NCBI GenBank assembly: GCA_022702705.1
Contig: CM040439.1
Span: forward strand, 28,267,345 to 28,331,344
Direction of reading: 5' to 3'
Source of the DNA: Papilionanthe hookeriana x Papilionanthe teres
Taxonomy: Eukaryota; Streptophyta; Magnoliopsida; Asparagales; Orchidaceae
Length of the DNA: 64,000 nt
Positions 22,922-34,999 of the stretch are shown here, one piece after another. Below the pieces are notes generated by a model. That model saw only the letters and a program-made list of their open reading frames with translations, searched no databases and was not told the DNA's origin. The number at the start of each line of letters is the position of its first letter. The first letter of the stretch is position 1. Position numbers and translations under genes: made by a program.

Positions 22922-23378
22922 GGAGATCGGATCGGAAACCTAGGGTTTCAAGCGCGGACAAAACTGGATCGGCTGAGGGTGCTGGATCTAGAGGATCGTC
23001 GGATCCTTTTGTTCAGAAACTGAACGATTGCGAGATTGAAGCGGATCAGAGGGAAGATATCAAGAAAATTGAAAGGATTCAGCGAGTATTTGAGCGGTGG
23101 GGTGTTTAGAGAGGAATAAAAGGGACGGAGAACGCGGGATAACTGCAAAAAACGCGGTGAACTGGTGGCTGTGCCTTGCTGTCAAGGGTAATGGGATGGC
23201 AAGGTCCTGCGGGGCCCACTGGTGGGGGGAGGGGGGAGCGATTTTCAGCCGTCCGATTTTGATATTTTTTTCATAAGATTTGGATTTGCAGAATGTCATA
23301 TATTTATATGTATATCTCAGTTGCATTAAATTATTTTTTTTAATAACAGAAATCTACTTACACGTCACAGTTAACATG

Positions 23379-23629
23379 TAGGAGTGTAAACGATCCGAAC
23401 AAGAGCGAGCCAAGCTCAGCTCGTGCTTCGGCTCAGCTGCGACAACCGTAATCACGTATCTATAAGACGTTAAAGACTATAGCAAGCATTTAAAAATTAT
23501 TGTTTATATTAAAACATCATTCGAATCTAATTTAATAATTTATATTATATTTTCTTAATTAATATTTTTAATTTATTATAAATCATTGTTGCCCTGTAGT
23601 CAATTAATTTTTTTAAAAACACTACTCAT

Positions 23630-23704
<75 letters not shown>

Positions 23705-23866
23705 GTATAATGGATGAGTAATATTTCGAGTCAAAACGAGCCAAACACGAACAAACAAATCTTAGTTCGTGTTTGGCTCGTTAACTTAGCGAACGAGTTG
23801 AACATGAGCTTCTTAACGAGCCGAACACGAGCTGCTCGCGAACAACGAGCGCTTTGATAGACTCTA
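23379..23866. mobile_element. hAT-like element with long TA microsatellite
   Basis: The left end is TAGGAGTGTAAACGATCCGA; the right end is ACGAGCGCTTTGATAGACTCTA. The flanks TTAACATG and AGAACATG agree in six of eight bases, as expected for an old 8-bp target duplication. A TA run of about 70 bases occupies the centre (23,634-23,705). Confidence 0.6.
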
Positions 23867-23960
23867 AGAACATGACGCAAAATTATATCAATCAAATCTT
23901 CTGACGCAATATTTTTTCCAAATTTGGGACGAGGGATGGTGACCGCATGAGCTCTATTTA

Positions 23961-25021
23961 GTGCCCGTTTGAGACAACTATAAACGCGGCGGCGTTTTCG
24001 AAAACGCCACCTATGTGTTGTTTCGCGCTCTTGAGTGTGTTCGGAGAACTGCCTTTTTTTTCATTAGACGCTGATCACGGGTATAACCCCGCGATCCGCG
24101 TTCAGCCGAAACAAATTACGGAGCTGCCCTCACTCTCGCCGCCGAACCCGCGATCCTTGCCCTTCCTTCTTCCTTCGTTCGAGTTGGCGAGGAGTTCGGC
24201 GTCGGCGAGGGCTTCCGCTCCTGTACTTCGCTGCCCTCGCCAAGCAATCGCGATCAGCTCTGCCTAGTCGCTCCCGCTCCCTCTTCTTCGGCATTCATTC
24301 TCTTTTAGGTGCAGTAGATCTGTGCCTTTTTTTTTTGCTTCTGCTGGGTCCGCTCCTCCTCCCCTCCACTGTTCCTCTACTCCACTGCTCCTCTGCTCCA
24401 CTTCTCCAGCACTAGATTTTTGGCACACTTATTTTCTTTCACACCTCCCTGTGATTTTTGGCACTCTTATTACTAGACTTTTGCTTTACACTGATTAATT
24501 GTGGTGTTCTTAAAGAACTTGTTGCCTTAAACATTATAAGATTGTAACCCTTAATCAGTCATTATTTTGGCAAATTTATTTAAAACCTCTTAAGGTAAAT
24601 GAGAATATCATTCATATTGTTATCACTGTTTTTGCTCATTCAAGAGAACATTTCTTTTCCTGAAGCTTTAGTGCAAAAAGATTTCTGAAAGCAGTAGTTA
24701 AATTACATCGCCCTGCATATGATAATCTGATGGAGTTTGCTGCCAAAATTGGTATGTTTCTTTTCAGTCTTTACGTTTAATTGCATGGTTTATTCCATTT
24801 TCAGTCTTTAACTTGTTCCCTTTTCAGTCTTAAAACCAAACACCTAAACAGTTTATCCAAAACAGGAGCAGAATTGTCATTTATCCAGGATCATCTGTTT
24901 TCCAAACGCGAAACCAAATAATGACACAATTATTCGAATCGGTCGTTTATCAACATATTATCAAGATAGTTCGTTTATCCTGACATGTTCTGGATAGTTC
25001 GCAACTGCTCTAAACGTGACC
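23961..25021. mobile_element. PIF/Harbinger-like non-autonomous element, 1.06 kb
   Basis: It is flanked by TTA on both sides (23,958-23,960 and 25,022-25,024), the 3-bp target typical of PIF/Harbinger. The ends are GTGCCCGTTTGAGACA and, inverted, GGTCACGTTTAGAGCAG. The right 150 bases align inverted with the left end of 43,954-46,583, so the two are one family. A GC-rich block lies at 24,050-24,300, and a short exon-like frame (VVKLHRPAYDNLMEFAAKIG, followed by GTATG) at about 24,690-24,752. I do not recognise that peptide. Confidence 0.65.
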
Positions 25022-25254
25022 TTAATTTCATTTGAGTGTGAAATTTGAATTGAATTTGAACGAATTTTAGTTAAAATTTATTTTTTTTACATTTGGCAAA
25101 ATTAAAATTAATCTAACCTCATCCAATCTACTTACAGTTCTTGAGCTTCCCCACAATACAAAATGGCATCTTAGGCCTGCAAAAGGCTCTGTTTATGAAC
25201 GAAAGTAATCGGCCTCACATAGGAAAAGTTCACGATTACGTCGTCGCCCATACT

Positions 25255-25362
25255 CATCCCATCTAGATTGAATGACTTATATCACAAATCATCCCATCTA
25301 GATTGAATGACTTATATCACAAATCATCCCATCTATATTGAATGACTTATATCATGATTTGA
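25255..25362 (+). repeat. 35-bp tandem repeat, three units
   Basis: CATCCCATCTAGATTGAATG recurs at 25,255, 25,290 and 25,325, an exact 35-base period, with few changes in the third unit. Confidence 0.85.
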
Positions 25363-25402
25363 ATTTGTTGAGCCTTGTTTTTTCTTCTTTTAAAGTCATG
25401 CT

Positions 25403-25747
25403 TTTGGGGTGTAAATGAGTTGAGTCGAGCTCGAGCCATGCCAAACTTGAGCTTGGGTTGTTTGTCGAATTGTCAGCTTGAGCTCTGCTCTTAGTGGTAG
25501 CAGTCGGCTCATGAATTGGAATAAAAATTCAAGTTATGCAGTAGCTCACCGGAATAGGTATATTGAGGGTTGAAAGAGGATGCAGCAGCACCAGCTCACC
25601 GGAAAATACATTGAATTGACTAGTGGTAGGCTAACCGAGCTGCGCTCGCGAACCAACGAGCCGAGCTGAGATGAAATCGAGCTCGTGTCTTGATAAACTC
25701 GGCTCATGAGCTCGTTAGCGAGCCGGCTCGGCTCATTTACACTCCTA
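25403..25747. mobile_element. hAT-like element with perfect 8-bp target duplication
   Basis: GTCATGCT flanks it on both sides (25,395-25,402 and 25,748-25,755). The ends are TTTGGGGTGTAAATGAG and, inverted, TAGGAGTGTAAATGAGCCG. The interior is made of GAGCTCGAGC-like inverted pieces. An 8-bp duplication with TAGGGGTG-like ends points to hAT. Confidence 0.75.
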
Positions 25748-25755
25748 GTCATGCT

Positions 25756-27411
25756 ATTTAAAGTTATTAAACTTGTTTGGTATCGATAGCCATCAACTGT
25801 GGTAGTGTTAACACTTTTACTCATAATTTAGCTGTTTTGGAGAGAAAAAACAGCTTGTCCTTTTGACCCATCCTCCTAGGGCTCCTATGGCTTGGGGTTG
25901 CCAACAAATGCGTGGGGCCCCTCCTATTTTAACTAGTCCTATTTATATGTTATATCTAGTTATTTTAGGGACTTGTTGTTTTCAGATTTCTGTCCAGCTT
26001 GCTGTCGTCTCGACGGCTATTTTCCCATCCTAATTGTCAAAGCTTTAAAAGCCTCATGTGATATTTTTGTTTAATTGGTTCAATTGTGAGCCCTTCCTTT
26101 GGTCTATTCAATTAAGGTTTAAATTATAGGGTGTAAGTGAGTGAAGCTGACTCGAGTTCGACTTGATAAGTGTCTCTTGAATTGAACTCGATGAACTAAC
26201 AAGCCTAGCTTATGCTAAACCTCGACTCTTGAGTCGTTATTAGCTCACGAAACAGGTTATTTTTAAAAAAATAATAATATAAAATATATTTAAAATATAT
26301 TAAATCTAAAGACTTAATATTTAAAAAATATATATACATTTAGGCTTATGACATGAAAGGGATATAATTGTAAATCAAAATTTTGGTAATAGATATGTAA
26401 ATACATAAGAAATGTGTGGCAACGTATGTAAATTTTCCTAATAAAAAGACATATATTTTAAAGTTTATTTTAGTATAGTGTTTTGGAATTATTTAGTAAA
26501 ACATCTAAAACTTCAAGCTTTAATGGAAACTATATTATAAATTAATGATCAGTGGTTATGATGGCTTGAACTTAAAGCGTTCATTTGTGACAGTGGCAGG
26601 TAGCAGAGTAAGAAGACTACATAGTGGTTTCCGATCTGCTTTGATAAACCGCATTTCGACATTTTTTTTCAAAAAAGTGCTACTCGAAACCTACGTTTTC
26701 CAATCTGCCCGATCAGTGCGTGCGTCACTTTTTAACATCATATTATTTTTTAACAGCTTTCACAACAGCTTATTATTAGTTCGCAACTACCCCAATCAAA
26801 AGTTTCTAGGCGTTCGCTTGGGCGGCGGTGTTGTGGCATTGCGGACCGCATCACATTTTTGTCCGTTTCGGTAAATTGCGTTTTGACATCTTTTTCAAAA
26901 AGTTGCTGCTAAAATCTGTGTTTTCCCACCGATCATGGCTAAATTCGGTGGCAGCTTTCTAACAGTGCTCTAACTTTAAAAAAAAAAGAAAATTGTAATA
27001 GCTGCCGCGGCTCTTTGAATATCAAATTATTTTTCAGCAACTTCACAACTGTATTTTAATAAGCTGCAACAACTCCTCCTCAAGCCTTACATGAATTTTA
27101 TTAATCTCTTGGGTCTTATTTCTTTATTTGGTTTTTTTTCTTCTAAAAAAACATTTCAATTATCATGATTAAATGTTACCCTTTTTTGGAATAATGTCTT
27201 AATATCAATCACAAATTTGATTAAAAGCATTTTTTTTTCACCTTAAAATATATTTTTGTATTAATATTCTTCTCATAATAAAATATAATATTACTAAAAT
27301 CCGTGACATGAGTCGAGACAATTAGAAATTAGACCATATGAAAGTATATAAAAAAAATCTACTGAGATATTCTTATTAAAATTCAATCAAAAAGCACTTT
27401 ATAGTTTTTAG
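25756..27411. other. non-coding DNA with repeat pieces
   Basis: A partial hAT-like end (TATAGGGTGTAAGTGAG) occurs near 26,126, a right-half foldback element at 26,340-26,440, and an imperfect direct repeat (TTTTTCAAAAA-containing) at about 26,650-26,710 and 26,872-26,940. Positions 27,060-27,411 are the inverted counterpart of 14,694-15,130. No gene seen. Confidence 0.45.
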
Positions 27412-27941
27412 TAGGCTGTTAAAATGGCTCGTTATTCGTGAATAGCTCCTTTTCGACTCGTTAAGAAGCTCGTGTTCAATTCGTTCGCTAAGTTAACGAG
27501 CCAAACGCGAACACTTTAGTTGTGCTCAATATATAAACGAGTTGAACACAAATAAAAAATTGTTCGTTCGTGTTCGGATTGTTTTGGCTCAAAATACTAC
27601 TCATTAATTTTATATATATTGATAAGTAGTATCTTTAAAAAAATTAATCGGCTACAAGACTACAAAAATTTATGATCAGTTAAAATTATTGATTTAAAAA
27701 ATAGAATAAAAATATATTTAAGTTATATTTAAATGATGTTATAATATAAACAATCAGATTTAAAGCTTGCCCCAACTCTTAATATCCTATGACTGCATGA
27801 TTAGAGTTGTCAAAACAACTCTTTATTCGCGAATAGCTCGTGTTGGGCTCCCTAAGCAAATGAGCCGAGCACAAACATATTTTTGTGTTTGAAATATAAA
27901 CTAGCCGAACACAAATCCAGTTTGGCTCGTTTACACCCATA
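27412..27941. mobile_element. hAT-like element at outer end of left arm
   Basis: The ends are TAGGCTGTTAAAATGGCTCG and, inverted, TATGGGTGTAAACGAGCC. 530 bp, noncoding. Mirror copy at 63,309-63,838. Confidence 0.65.
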
Positions 27942-27979
27942 ATTTTCAGATTTATTAAAACTAGCATAATATAGTTGGA

Positions 27980-28370
<391 letters not shown>

Positions 28371-28569
28371 ATTCTATTATGAAATCAATCCTAATTCAAA
28401 TTGGATCCCATACTTTTTACCATGAAAGTGATATTTCTTAGGTTTGTACTTCAAAAAAAATTAAGTAATTTATGTAAAAAAAAAGTTCATGCTATGATAA
28501 AAAATAAAAAAAACTTATATCTAATTGCTATACAATGTCAATAAATTTATCATTCTGTATTTAATCTTC

Positions 28570-29440
28570 GATGTATGACACGAATTTTGAGGATACCAAA
28601 GTCTAGTGCAGTCTTGTCCGCCATCGCATAACGACTTTCCGTATCGATGAGAATCTTACCGACGTAAGATGCTCGGCTTTCTCAATTAAGTTTTCCATTC
28701 CGATCGTGACGTAGCTTATCGGGAGAGGTGAAATGGCTACGTAGATATATAACATCTCCTCTTGGATGGGTTTTGAGAGAAGGGCGGTGAAGCCGTATAT
28801 GCCTTAAATTGTTCGAAAGCGATCCGACAACTATCCGACCATCGAAAACCAAGTGCTTCGAGCGCCTCTAAGATCTTGAAAACGACAAATACTTATCCCA
28901 TAAACGAGCTAAGAAACGAGATAGAGCGGATATACGACCATTCAAGCGTTGCACCTCCTTGATGTTTCTTGGAGGCATCATGTCCTCGCTGTCTCGATTT
29001 TTCTCGGGTTTGCCTTAATTCCAGGATGGGTAACCATGAATCCCGTAAACTTCCTCGATGTGACTCCGAAAGCACATTTCGTCGTGTTAAGTCGTAAATC
29101 ATATCGACGAAGGAGTTGGAAACACTCCTCTATATGAGAAATATGTCGTGAGTCTTCCAAGCTTTTTACTAACATATCATCAACGTAAACATCCATCAGT
29201 ACGCCCGAGAAGGTTTCGAATGCCTTATTCATGAGACGCTCGATAAGTCGCACTAGTATTTTTAGTTCGAAAGGCATAGTCGATAACGTATAAGTCTTTA
29301 TCGACTTGAAAAGAGGTGGCCTCCTCATCTACTTGGTTTATTCTTATTTGAATGTACCCGAATAAGCGTCTATAAAGCTGAGCATTTGATGCCCGTACGT
29401 GGCATCGACAAGTTAATCTATGCGTGGGAGGGAAAACTAT
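28570..29440 (-). pseudogene. Ty3/gypsy reverse transcriptase/RNase H, broken copy in left arm
   Basis: The minus strand encodes the same RT as 61,911-62,747, including MDVYVDDMLVKSLEDSRHIS, but is split over several frames. Many breaks lie where the right copy has CTG or CAG and this copy has CG, sometimes with a base lost or gained. The right copy keeps one open frame and family motifs, so this copy is the altered one. Not functional as written. Confidence 0.8.
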
Positions 29441-29449
29441 CATTCGGGC

Positions 29450-29765
29450 AAGCATATCCGTGAAAGGGTTGGAATAACTCCGAAGTGGCAAACAAGATTA
29501 GTGAGAGTCATCATAGATGGTTTGGTCACATTAAACGTTGAACACCTAATCACCTAGTTAGGAGAATAGATATTTTAGATTTGACTTGTGCTAAGAAAGG
29601 TAGCGGTGGACCTAAAAGACTTGGGTATGTTGTATAAAAAATGATATTAATTTATTAGAATTAAATGAAAATATGACACTCAATTGGACATAATAGAGAA
29701 AAAGGATAAATGTAACCAACCCCAATTAGTGGGATAAAGGCTTATTGTTGTTGTTTTTGTTGTTG
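29450..29765 (+). mobile_element. LINE 3' end fragment
   Basis: The plus-strand translation has HHRWFGHIK and LVRRIDILDL, then GGPKRL, the C-terminal motif of plant L1-type reverse transcriptase ORFs. It ends GGGATAAAGGCTTATTGTTG with a TTG-rich tail, which is typical of these LINE 3' ends. Mirror copy on the minus strand at about 61,530-61,830. Confidence 0.7.
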
Positions 29766-29974
29766 AGCAAACTATATTAATAAAAATTAATTAAAATTAT
29801 TTTTTCTTATCCATGAACAAGTTTCAAGTGTTTTGTGCATTCTAGTGTATAGTGTGTAGGTGTTCCTATAATGTAATACGTTACTCCAATATAGGGTCAA
29901 GCATGCAAATATATCAATCACTTCGTGCCACTAATAATTGAAAAGTATATTTTCGATGATACAACAAAGCATAC

Positions 29975-30191
29975 CTTTGCTTTGTATGATCCTTGAACAA
30001 CAATGGAACTTTCATTCAAGTCTCGAGCATGGAAGGCTTTTGCGGTCCTTGAGCCGCTATCCTTATTTTGTTTCTTATCTACATAAGCAACATGCTTCAT
30101 CACTGTTTGTTGACGGCAAGTAGGACACACAAGCCAATTTTTTTGGTACTTTCCCGAGCAGAACCACCTTCTCTCGTCAAGTTTAAACAGC
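29975..30191 (-). pseudogene. SHPRH-like SNF2/RING protein, RING-end exon (left arm)
   Basis: On the minus strand an acceptor (TTTTTTAG) at 30,192 and a donor (AAAG/GTATGC) at 29,974 bound a 217-base exon. It reads LDERRWFCSGKYQKNW, then VCPTCRQQTVMKHVAYVD. CPTCRQ followed by AYVD is the last zinc-binding pair of a RING finger as found in plant SHPRH-type E3 ubiquitin ligases, which carry a SNF2 ATPase split by RING. The mirror exon (61,105-61,320) is one base shorter and shifted upstream of CPTCR. Only three exons of this large gene are present, so it is a fragment. Confidence 0.6.
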
Positions 30192-31340
30192 CTAAAAAAG
30201 GACACCATATTAGAATTACAAAGACTAATAAAATTGGGTGATCAGCTAACAAAAGGATTTATTTTACTAAAAAGGAAAGATGCTCCAATTAAACTGATCT
30301 ATAGCGCAAAAGAACTTTGTTTTTTTTTTCTTTTTTCATAATAACTAACAATGTTGATAGTAGATTATTCCATCGCTTTTGGTTACTCAACTAATGAGCA
30401 AAAGAGATTAAAATTTATGTGGAAGTAGGTGTAATTGCATATCGTCATTAAAAATAAAAATAATCGCTAAGAAAGCATCAATTTAGATATGTTGATTGTC
30501 GATTCCAAGTTTGATATGGCCTCTAATTTCATTTAAGGAATTGCAAAAAGCAAAGCATAGAAAGAGACCTATTATAACATTTGGAGGTTGACCAAACTAT
30601 AATGAGAAGTTGGGGAACCCCTTGATTGCAATATTCAAATATCTTTAAGAGGGGGGTGGGGTGGGTTACTACCAAGTTCGACAACGAGTGGAGCCAGGTT
30701 TTACTGCATGTCAAATTTCCATAGGAGGGGCCATTAAAGTGATATTTGAATGCTCCTTGAACTCATCTATTAAGGCAAGGACATGACAAGCACATAAAAA
30801 AGGAGAATTGAAGCCTTCTTGATTGATCCTATTCTTCAAGTTCTTGCCTAATGAAGGAGGAGGAAACAATAGAAATAAGGGAGAATCACTTCAACATTTT
30901 ATTTGCTTGATTGATATTTATAAAATTAATCTCCATGTCCATGCTTATATCTAATCAATTTGTTGCATAGAAAACTTATAGCGAGGTATGAAAGATGTGA
31001 TTTAAAGGCACAAAAGTATTATTAACAATGATTTAGAGTGTCGTACAATACCATGTGTCTCAGAAAATAAAAAAACACAAACTAATTTGATACATTAAAA
31101 AGGTGAGCTATTGAGTGAATCTCAGCCTACTTGAAATGGATTATATGGCTGCTTTAAGGAGGGGTGGGTTCTGAAAGTACAAAGCAACCTTTTTTATATT
31201 TTATTTATTTTTGTTTGTTTTTAATAAACCATTTGCATATAATATCATATTTTGACAATGTGCGGGTCGTTTTGGTCATTGAATTTAACACAATATCTTT
31301 CTTACATTAAACAGAAGAATGAAACATCATAGTCTTTTTT
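30192..31340. other. intron-like DNA between SHPRH-like exons (left arm)
   Basis: AT-rich with no exon recognised. It contains one unit (about 30,690-30,790) of a ~90-bp direct repeat whose second unit lies beyond the LINE at about 32,120-32,205. Confidence 0.4.
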
Positions 31341-32125
31341 CTATACAACAACAACAAGCCTTTATCCCACTAAGTGGACATATATCCATTTAGTTATAAT
31401 GGATTAAGATCATTTTTTATACAATATGACCTTGTCTTTTTAGGTTTACCTTTGTCTTTCTTAACATAAGTCGAATCTAAAACATCTACTCTCCTAACAG
31501 GATCATCAGATGATTGAAGTTTAATGTGACCGAACCATCTAAGACAACTATCTCTAATCTTGTCCGCCACTAGAGCTACACCAACCCTATCACGGATTTA
31601 TGCATTTCTCATGTTGTTTGTTCAAGCCATCCACCTAAGCATTCTCATCTCAATAACACTTAACTTTGTTATATGCTTCTCTTTTAAAGGCCAACATTCT
31701 GCACCATACAGCATTGCAAGTCTCACCACCATCTTATAAAATTTTCCTTCAAGTCTAAGCGGCACTTTTCTATCACACAATAGGCCCGATGCATTCCTCC
31801 ACTTCAACCAACCAACTTGAATTCTGCTAATAACATCCTCCTCTATATCACCATCACTTTGAACAATAGTCCCAAGAAATCTGAAACGATCACACATTTA
31901 ATGATTTATTCGATCATTCATAGAGCTCTGCCACCGGATCATCCATAGAACTCTGCCACCGGATCACACATTTAATGATTTATTCAATTTTGGATCTACT
32001 CAAACAAAGGCCTTTAGACTCCAATGTAGACCTCCATAATTTAAGTTTTTCCTGAAATCTTTCTTTAGTATTATCCACAAGAAGGATATCGTCCGTGAAA
32101 AGCACACCAAGGTACCAAGTTAGGA
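31341..32125 (-). mobile_element. LINE (L1-type) 3' half, left arm
   Basis: Minus strand. The 91-residue frame at 31,622-31,897 reads FRFLGTIVQSDGDIEED, GWLKWRNASGLLCDRKVPL and MLYGAECWPLKEKH, the thumb and C-terminal part of plant LINE reverse transcriptase. Upstream pieces include the catalytic-region relic FTDDILLVDN and LWRSTLESKGL. The 3' end carries a (TTG)n tail (CAACAACAACAAG on the plus strand at about 31,347). A ~35-bp duplication inside (GATCCAGTGGCAGAG twice) breaks the frame in both arms. Confidence 0.8.
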
Positions 32126-32419
32126 AAAGAGTGGAGCCAGGTTTCACTGCATTTCAAATTTCCAAAGGAGGGGCCATTAAAGTTATTTTTGAATGCTCCT
32201 TGAACTTATCTTATTCTCTCTATACATCTCCATCAAACCTCTCAATAAATGTATAGTTTTCGCAAATAGTCTAAGATTCCATACCACTTATTCCTGCCTC
32301 CAAATGACATGATTTTGATTAATACTTACATAACAAGCTTGAATAATTTATATTTGAAAGGAGGAATGACTCAGCAAAAAAAAAAAAAAAAAAAACTTTG
32401 GGCATAATTTACAATATCT

Positions 32420-32672
32420 AACTACTTATTCCTGCATACCGCTCAATTCTTGTGTATTTCAATATCTAACATCTAAACATTCATATTTACAAGCATACCA
32501 CTCAAATCTTTAACGTCACATCAAACATACCACCATCCCTGCCTTTGTAAAAGTGAAATACAAATTTTCATGTATAAATTATGACACCAAGGTGTTATAA
32601 ATGTAAATGTCAAAAACTTTTGAGTTTTAGATACGTAAACACAAAAAGAATTCTGTGGTATGTATGCAAATT
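32420..32672. mobile_element. palindromic foldback element (left arm, in intron)
   Basis: Left: GCATACCGCTCAATTCTTGT; right: GAATTCTGTGGTATGTATGC. It contains an internal second pair (CATACCACTCAAATC), which shows the family's nested palindrome. Mirror copy at 58,620-58,880. Confidence 0.65.
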
Positions 32673-32730
32673 TCCCAGAAAACTTTTGACAGAATAATTA
32701 AAAGTTACACGGGAAAGTTTGGATTTATAC

Positions 32731-32982
32731 CTTCAGATAGCGTAGTTGGCCTTTCATACGAGATAATAAAGACAAAGATACAAATCTGTCACTCGAGAAT
32801 TGCAAGCTACAGGGAATTAGTTCATCTCTTGTAAGAATATTTATAGCAGTTGGCTCATCCTCCGTTTGCTTGAGCCGCAGTCTTGAGGTAGAAAGCTTAA
32901 TTTCATCAATGAGCGCCCAATAACTGAACTGAGCTTGCGAACGTGATAATAGCCTTGCTTGAGTAAATTCTCTACGCATGGC
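32731..32982 (-). pseudogene. SHPRH-like protein, internal exon 'AMRREF' (left arm)
   Basis: 252 bases, open in frame, with an acceptor (TTTCTACAG) and donor (AAG/GTATAA). It encodes AMRREFTQARLLSRSQAQF, then DEIKLSTSRLRL and MKGQLRYLK, the helical insert preceding RING in plant SHPRH-like proteins, as far as I recall that family. The mirror exon at 58,318-58,569 differs by one residue (R to K in SSDRFVS). Confidence 0.55.
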
Positions 32983-33662
32983 CTGTAGAAATTGAATAGA
33001 AGATTGGTAATTTTAAGGAAATTACAATAGAAGAGCTCATTCCCATACTTGTATAGAAAAATGTTGGACGATAACAAAAATGATAAATAATAGGTAATCC
33101 GGACCCGGAACAGTCTAAAGAAGTGGTTAATTACAGCACCTACTATAACTTCGGGAATATGATATCCATCCCGTCAAGAAAGAGAGAAGTGACAAACTAG
33201 TCCTCTGACTATTTGCAGTGGTCATTTAAGACCTAGAACTAAAATCATCCCATGTAAACAGACTGGGACTATTTTGGCACTTTACTCCATCAGGAAAGAC
33301 AGATGCATCCCCTAAAGTCATGAGAGTACTATGCATAATTGTGTCGCGACCACTTACAATAACAGGATATCAATGAATCATGATAAGGCTGATGCCCTTA
33401 AATTACATCTCTTTCACTATGATAATATCTCTCATTTTTTACCTCATTGAATTATTTGTTCTTCGCGCTCTTGGATATACCTAATCTGGAAGTTCTTGTT
33501 TTTAAATAGACAATCAAACTGTGAGTTGAACAAATTTATTACTCCTATGAATCCCATAAATGTAGACAACCATGCCAATGCTTAACATAAGAGAAAAACT
33601 ATATTTTAGAGAGAGAGAGAATTCTGTTGTTGAGGATAATTAGTACCAACAAAAATTATCAC

Positions 33663-33779
33663 CTCAAAGACCATTAAATGCCTTTCGGCTAATGCATAAC
33701 CTTGTCTCCTCAAGATTGCCTTTGAATAACTTCTAATGACCCCTAGAGTAATCTCCATATCAGAAGGATGCCACAAAAC
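33663..33779 (-). pseudogene. SHPRH-like protein, internal exon 'VLWHPSD' (left arm)
   Basis: 117 bases (39 codons) between CTGTGCAG and GAG/GTGATA. It encodes VLWHPSDMEITLGVIRSY, then LRRQGYALAERHLMVFE. The phase is compatible with the next exon. Mirror exon at 57,516-57,632. A further possible exon (MRRSPLLPRSAFAAEQSLRK) lies just upstream at about 33,945-34,010 but its borders are unclear. Confidence 0.5.
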
Positions 33780-34509
33780 CTGCACAGATGAAAAACTGTA
33801 AATTTGAGATCATGAAATGAAAAAAAGCACCCAAAGTAGGCGTATAGCTTATGAAGAATATTATAACAGTCGACAACAAACTTGAACACCAAATTCCAAA
33901 CATAATTTGGAAACAGATACATTGATGAAACAAAATTTGCCACTTCTTTCTCAAACTTTGTTCAGCTGCAAAAGCACTTCTAGGCAACAGGGGACTGCGT
34001 CGCATAGCTTTGGAATAAATGGAAAATAGTCTCCTGACTATTTAAATGAGGCTATTTTAGTCCCAGAGTATATCAAAGTGAAAATTTGTCCTCATACTCA
34101 CTTAAATTTAGCTGAAAGAGTCTCCAAAGAGGACTATTTTAACCCCCATTAAAGAGTATGGAGACTAAATTGGCATTTTCTACCTGTAAAGAGTCGAGGG
34201 ATCGTTTTGGCAGTTTCTACCTTGAAATTACTATAAGCTGTAGATTGTATTAATTTTGGTTGATATTTTTCTTCCCAAAAAGATCGGATATTTCTTCACT
34301 TTCATATTAAAAAAAAAAAAAAAAAAAACTGTGACTTTTTCTTAAGTGAGAAGAAATAAAGAGTGGATTATTCAGCACAAAAAGGTTCTAAACACATCAT
34401 AATAGGAATGAGATAAGTTTCTGCAATGATTAGGGCGTCTATTTCATTGGTGCCAAACAAAACAACATAATCTGAAATATAGAAAAGAAATACACCTACA
34501 CTTAAATGA

Positions 34510-34930
34510 AAAATATGGAATGAAAGAGGGTGCTGATTTGTAGAAAGCAACGTTTCGGATTCCCGGTATACAATTGTCTCAAATGAAAAATATGGAATGG
34601 GATTTTATCACTACATTTGATATTTGAGTAAGAACTTGAAAAATGGATGAAATAGGGTGCTTGATTTGTACACAGCATTGTTTCGGGTGCCCTATATGTA
34701 ATTGTCTCAATTCAAAATTATTGAATACTTTTATCTTTGATGTTTGAGCGAGAATTTGAAAAATGGATGAAAGAGGGTGCTTAATTTAGATAGCAACGTC
34801 TCGGTTGCCTTGTATGAAATTGTTTCAAATGAAAATTATGGGATGGGGCTTTATCACTACCTTAAATGTTTGAGTGAGAATTTAAAAAATGGATGAAATA
34901 GCGTGTTTGATTTGCATATGGCAATGTTTT
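34510..34930. repeat. imperfect tandem array, about 120-127-bp units
   Basis: Four units marked by ATGGATGAAAKAGGGTGCTT (near 34,520, 34,645, 34,765 and 34,890), each followed by AACGTTTCGG-like and CAATTGTCTCAA-like motifs. Single diverged units occur at about 1,540-1,640, 5,430-5,620 and 20,880-21,070. Mirror array at 56,350-56,770. Confidence 0.7.
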
Positions 34931-34999
34931 GTGTAAATTACATACAGAGCACTCAAAATCAGTGCATTTACGCTTGACACAATCAAACCTTACAAGTTG

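Larger units (their letters stand above)
20220..23170. repeat. segmental duplication, copy B
   Basis: Direct copy of 4,758-8,300, about 15.4 kb away. It includes the thioredoxin-like exon, foldback element and receptor kinase in the same order. The copies differ by scattered substitutions, small indels and a large ectodomain deletion in the kinase. Its outer end is followed by hAT-like and Harbinger-like insertions. Confidence 0.85.
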
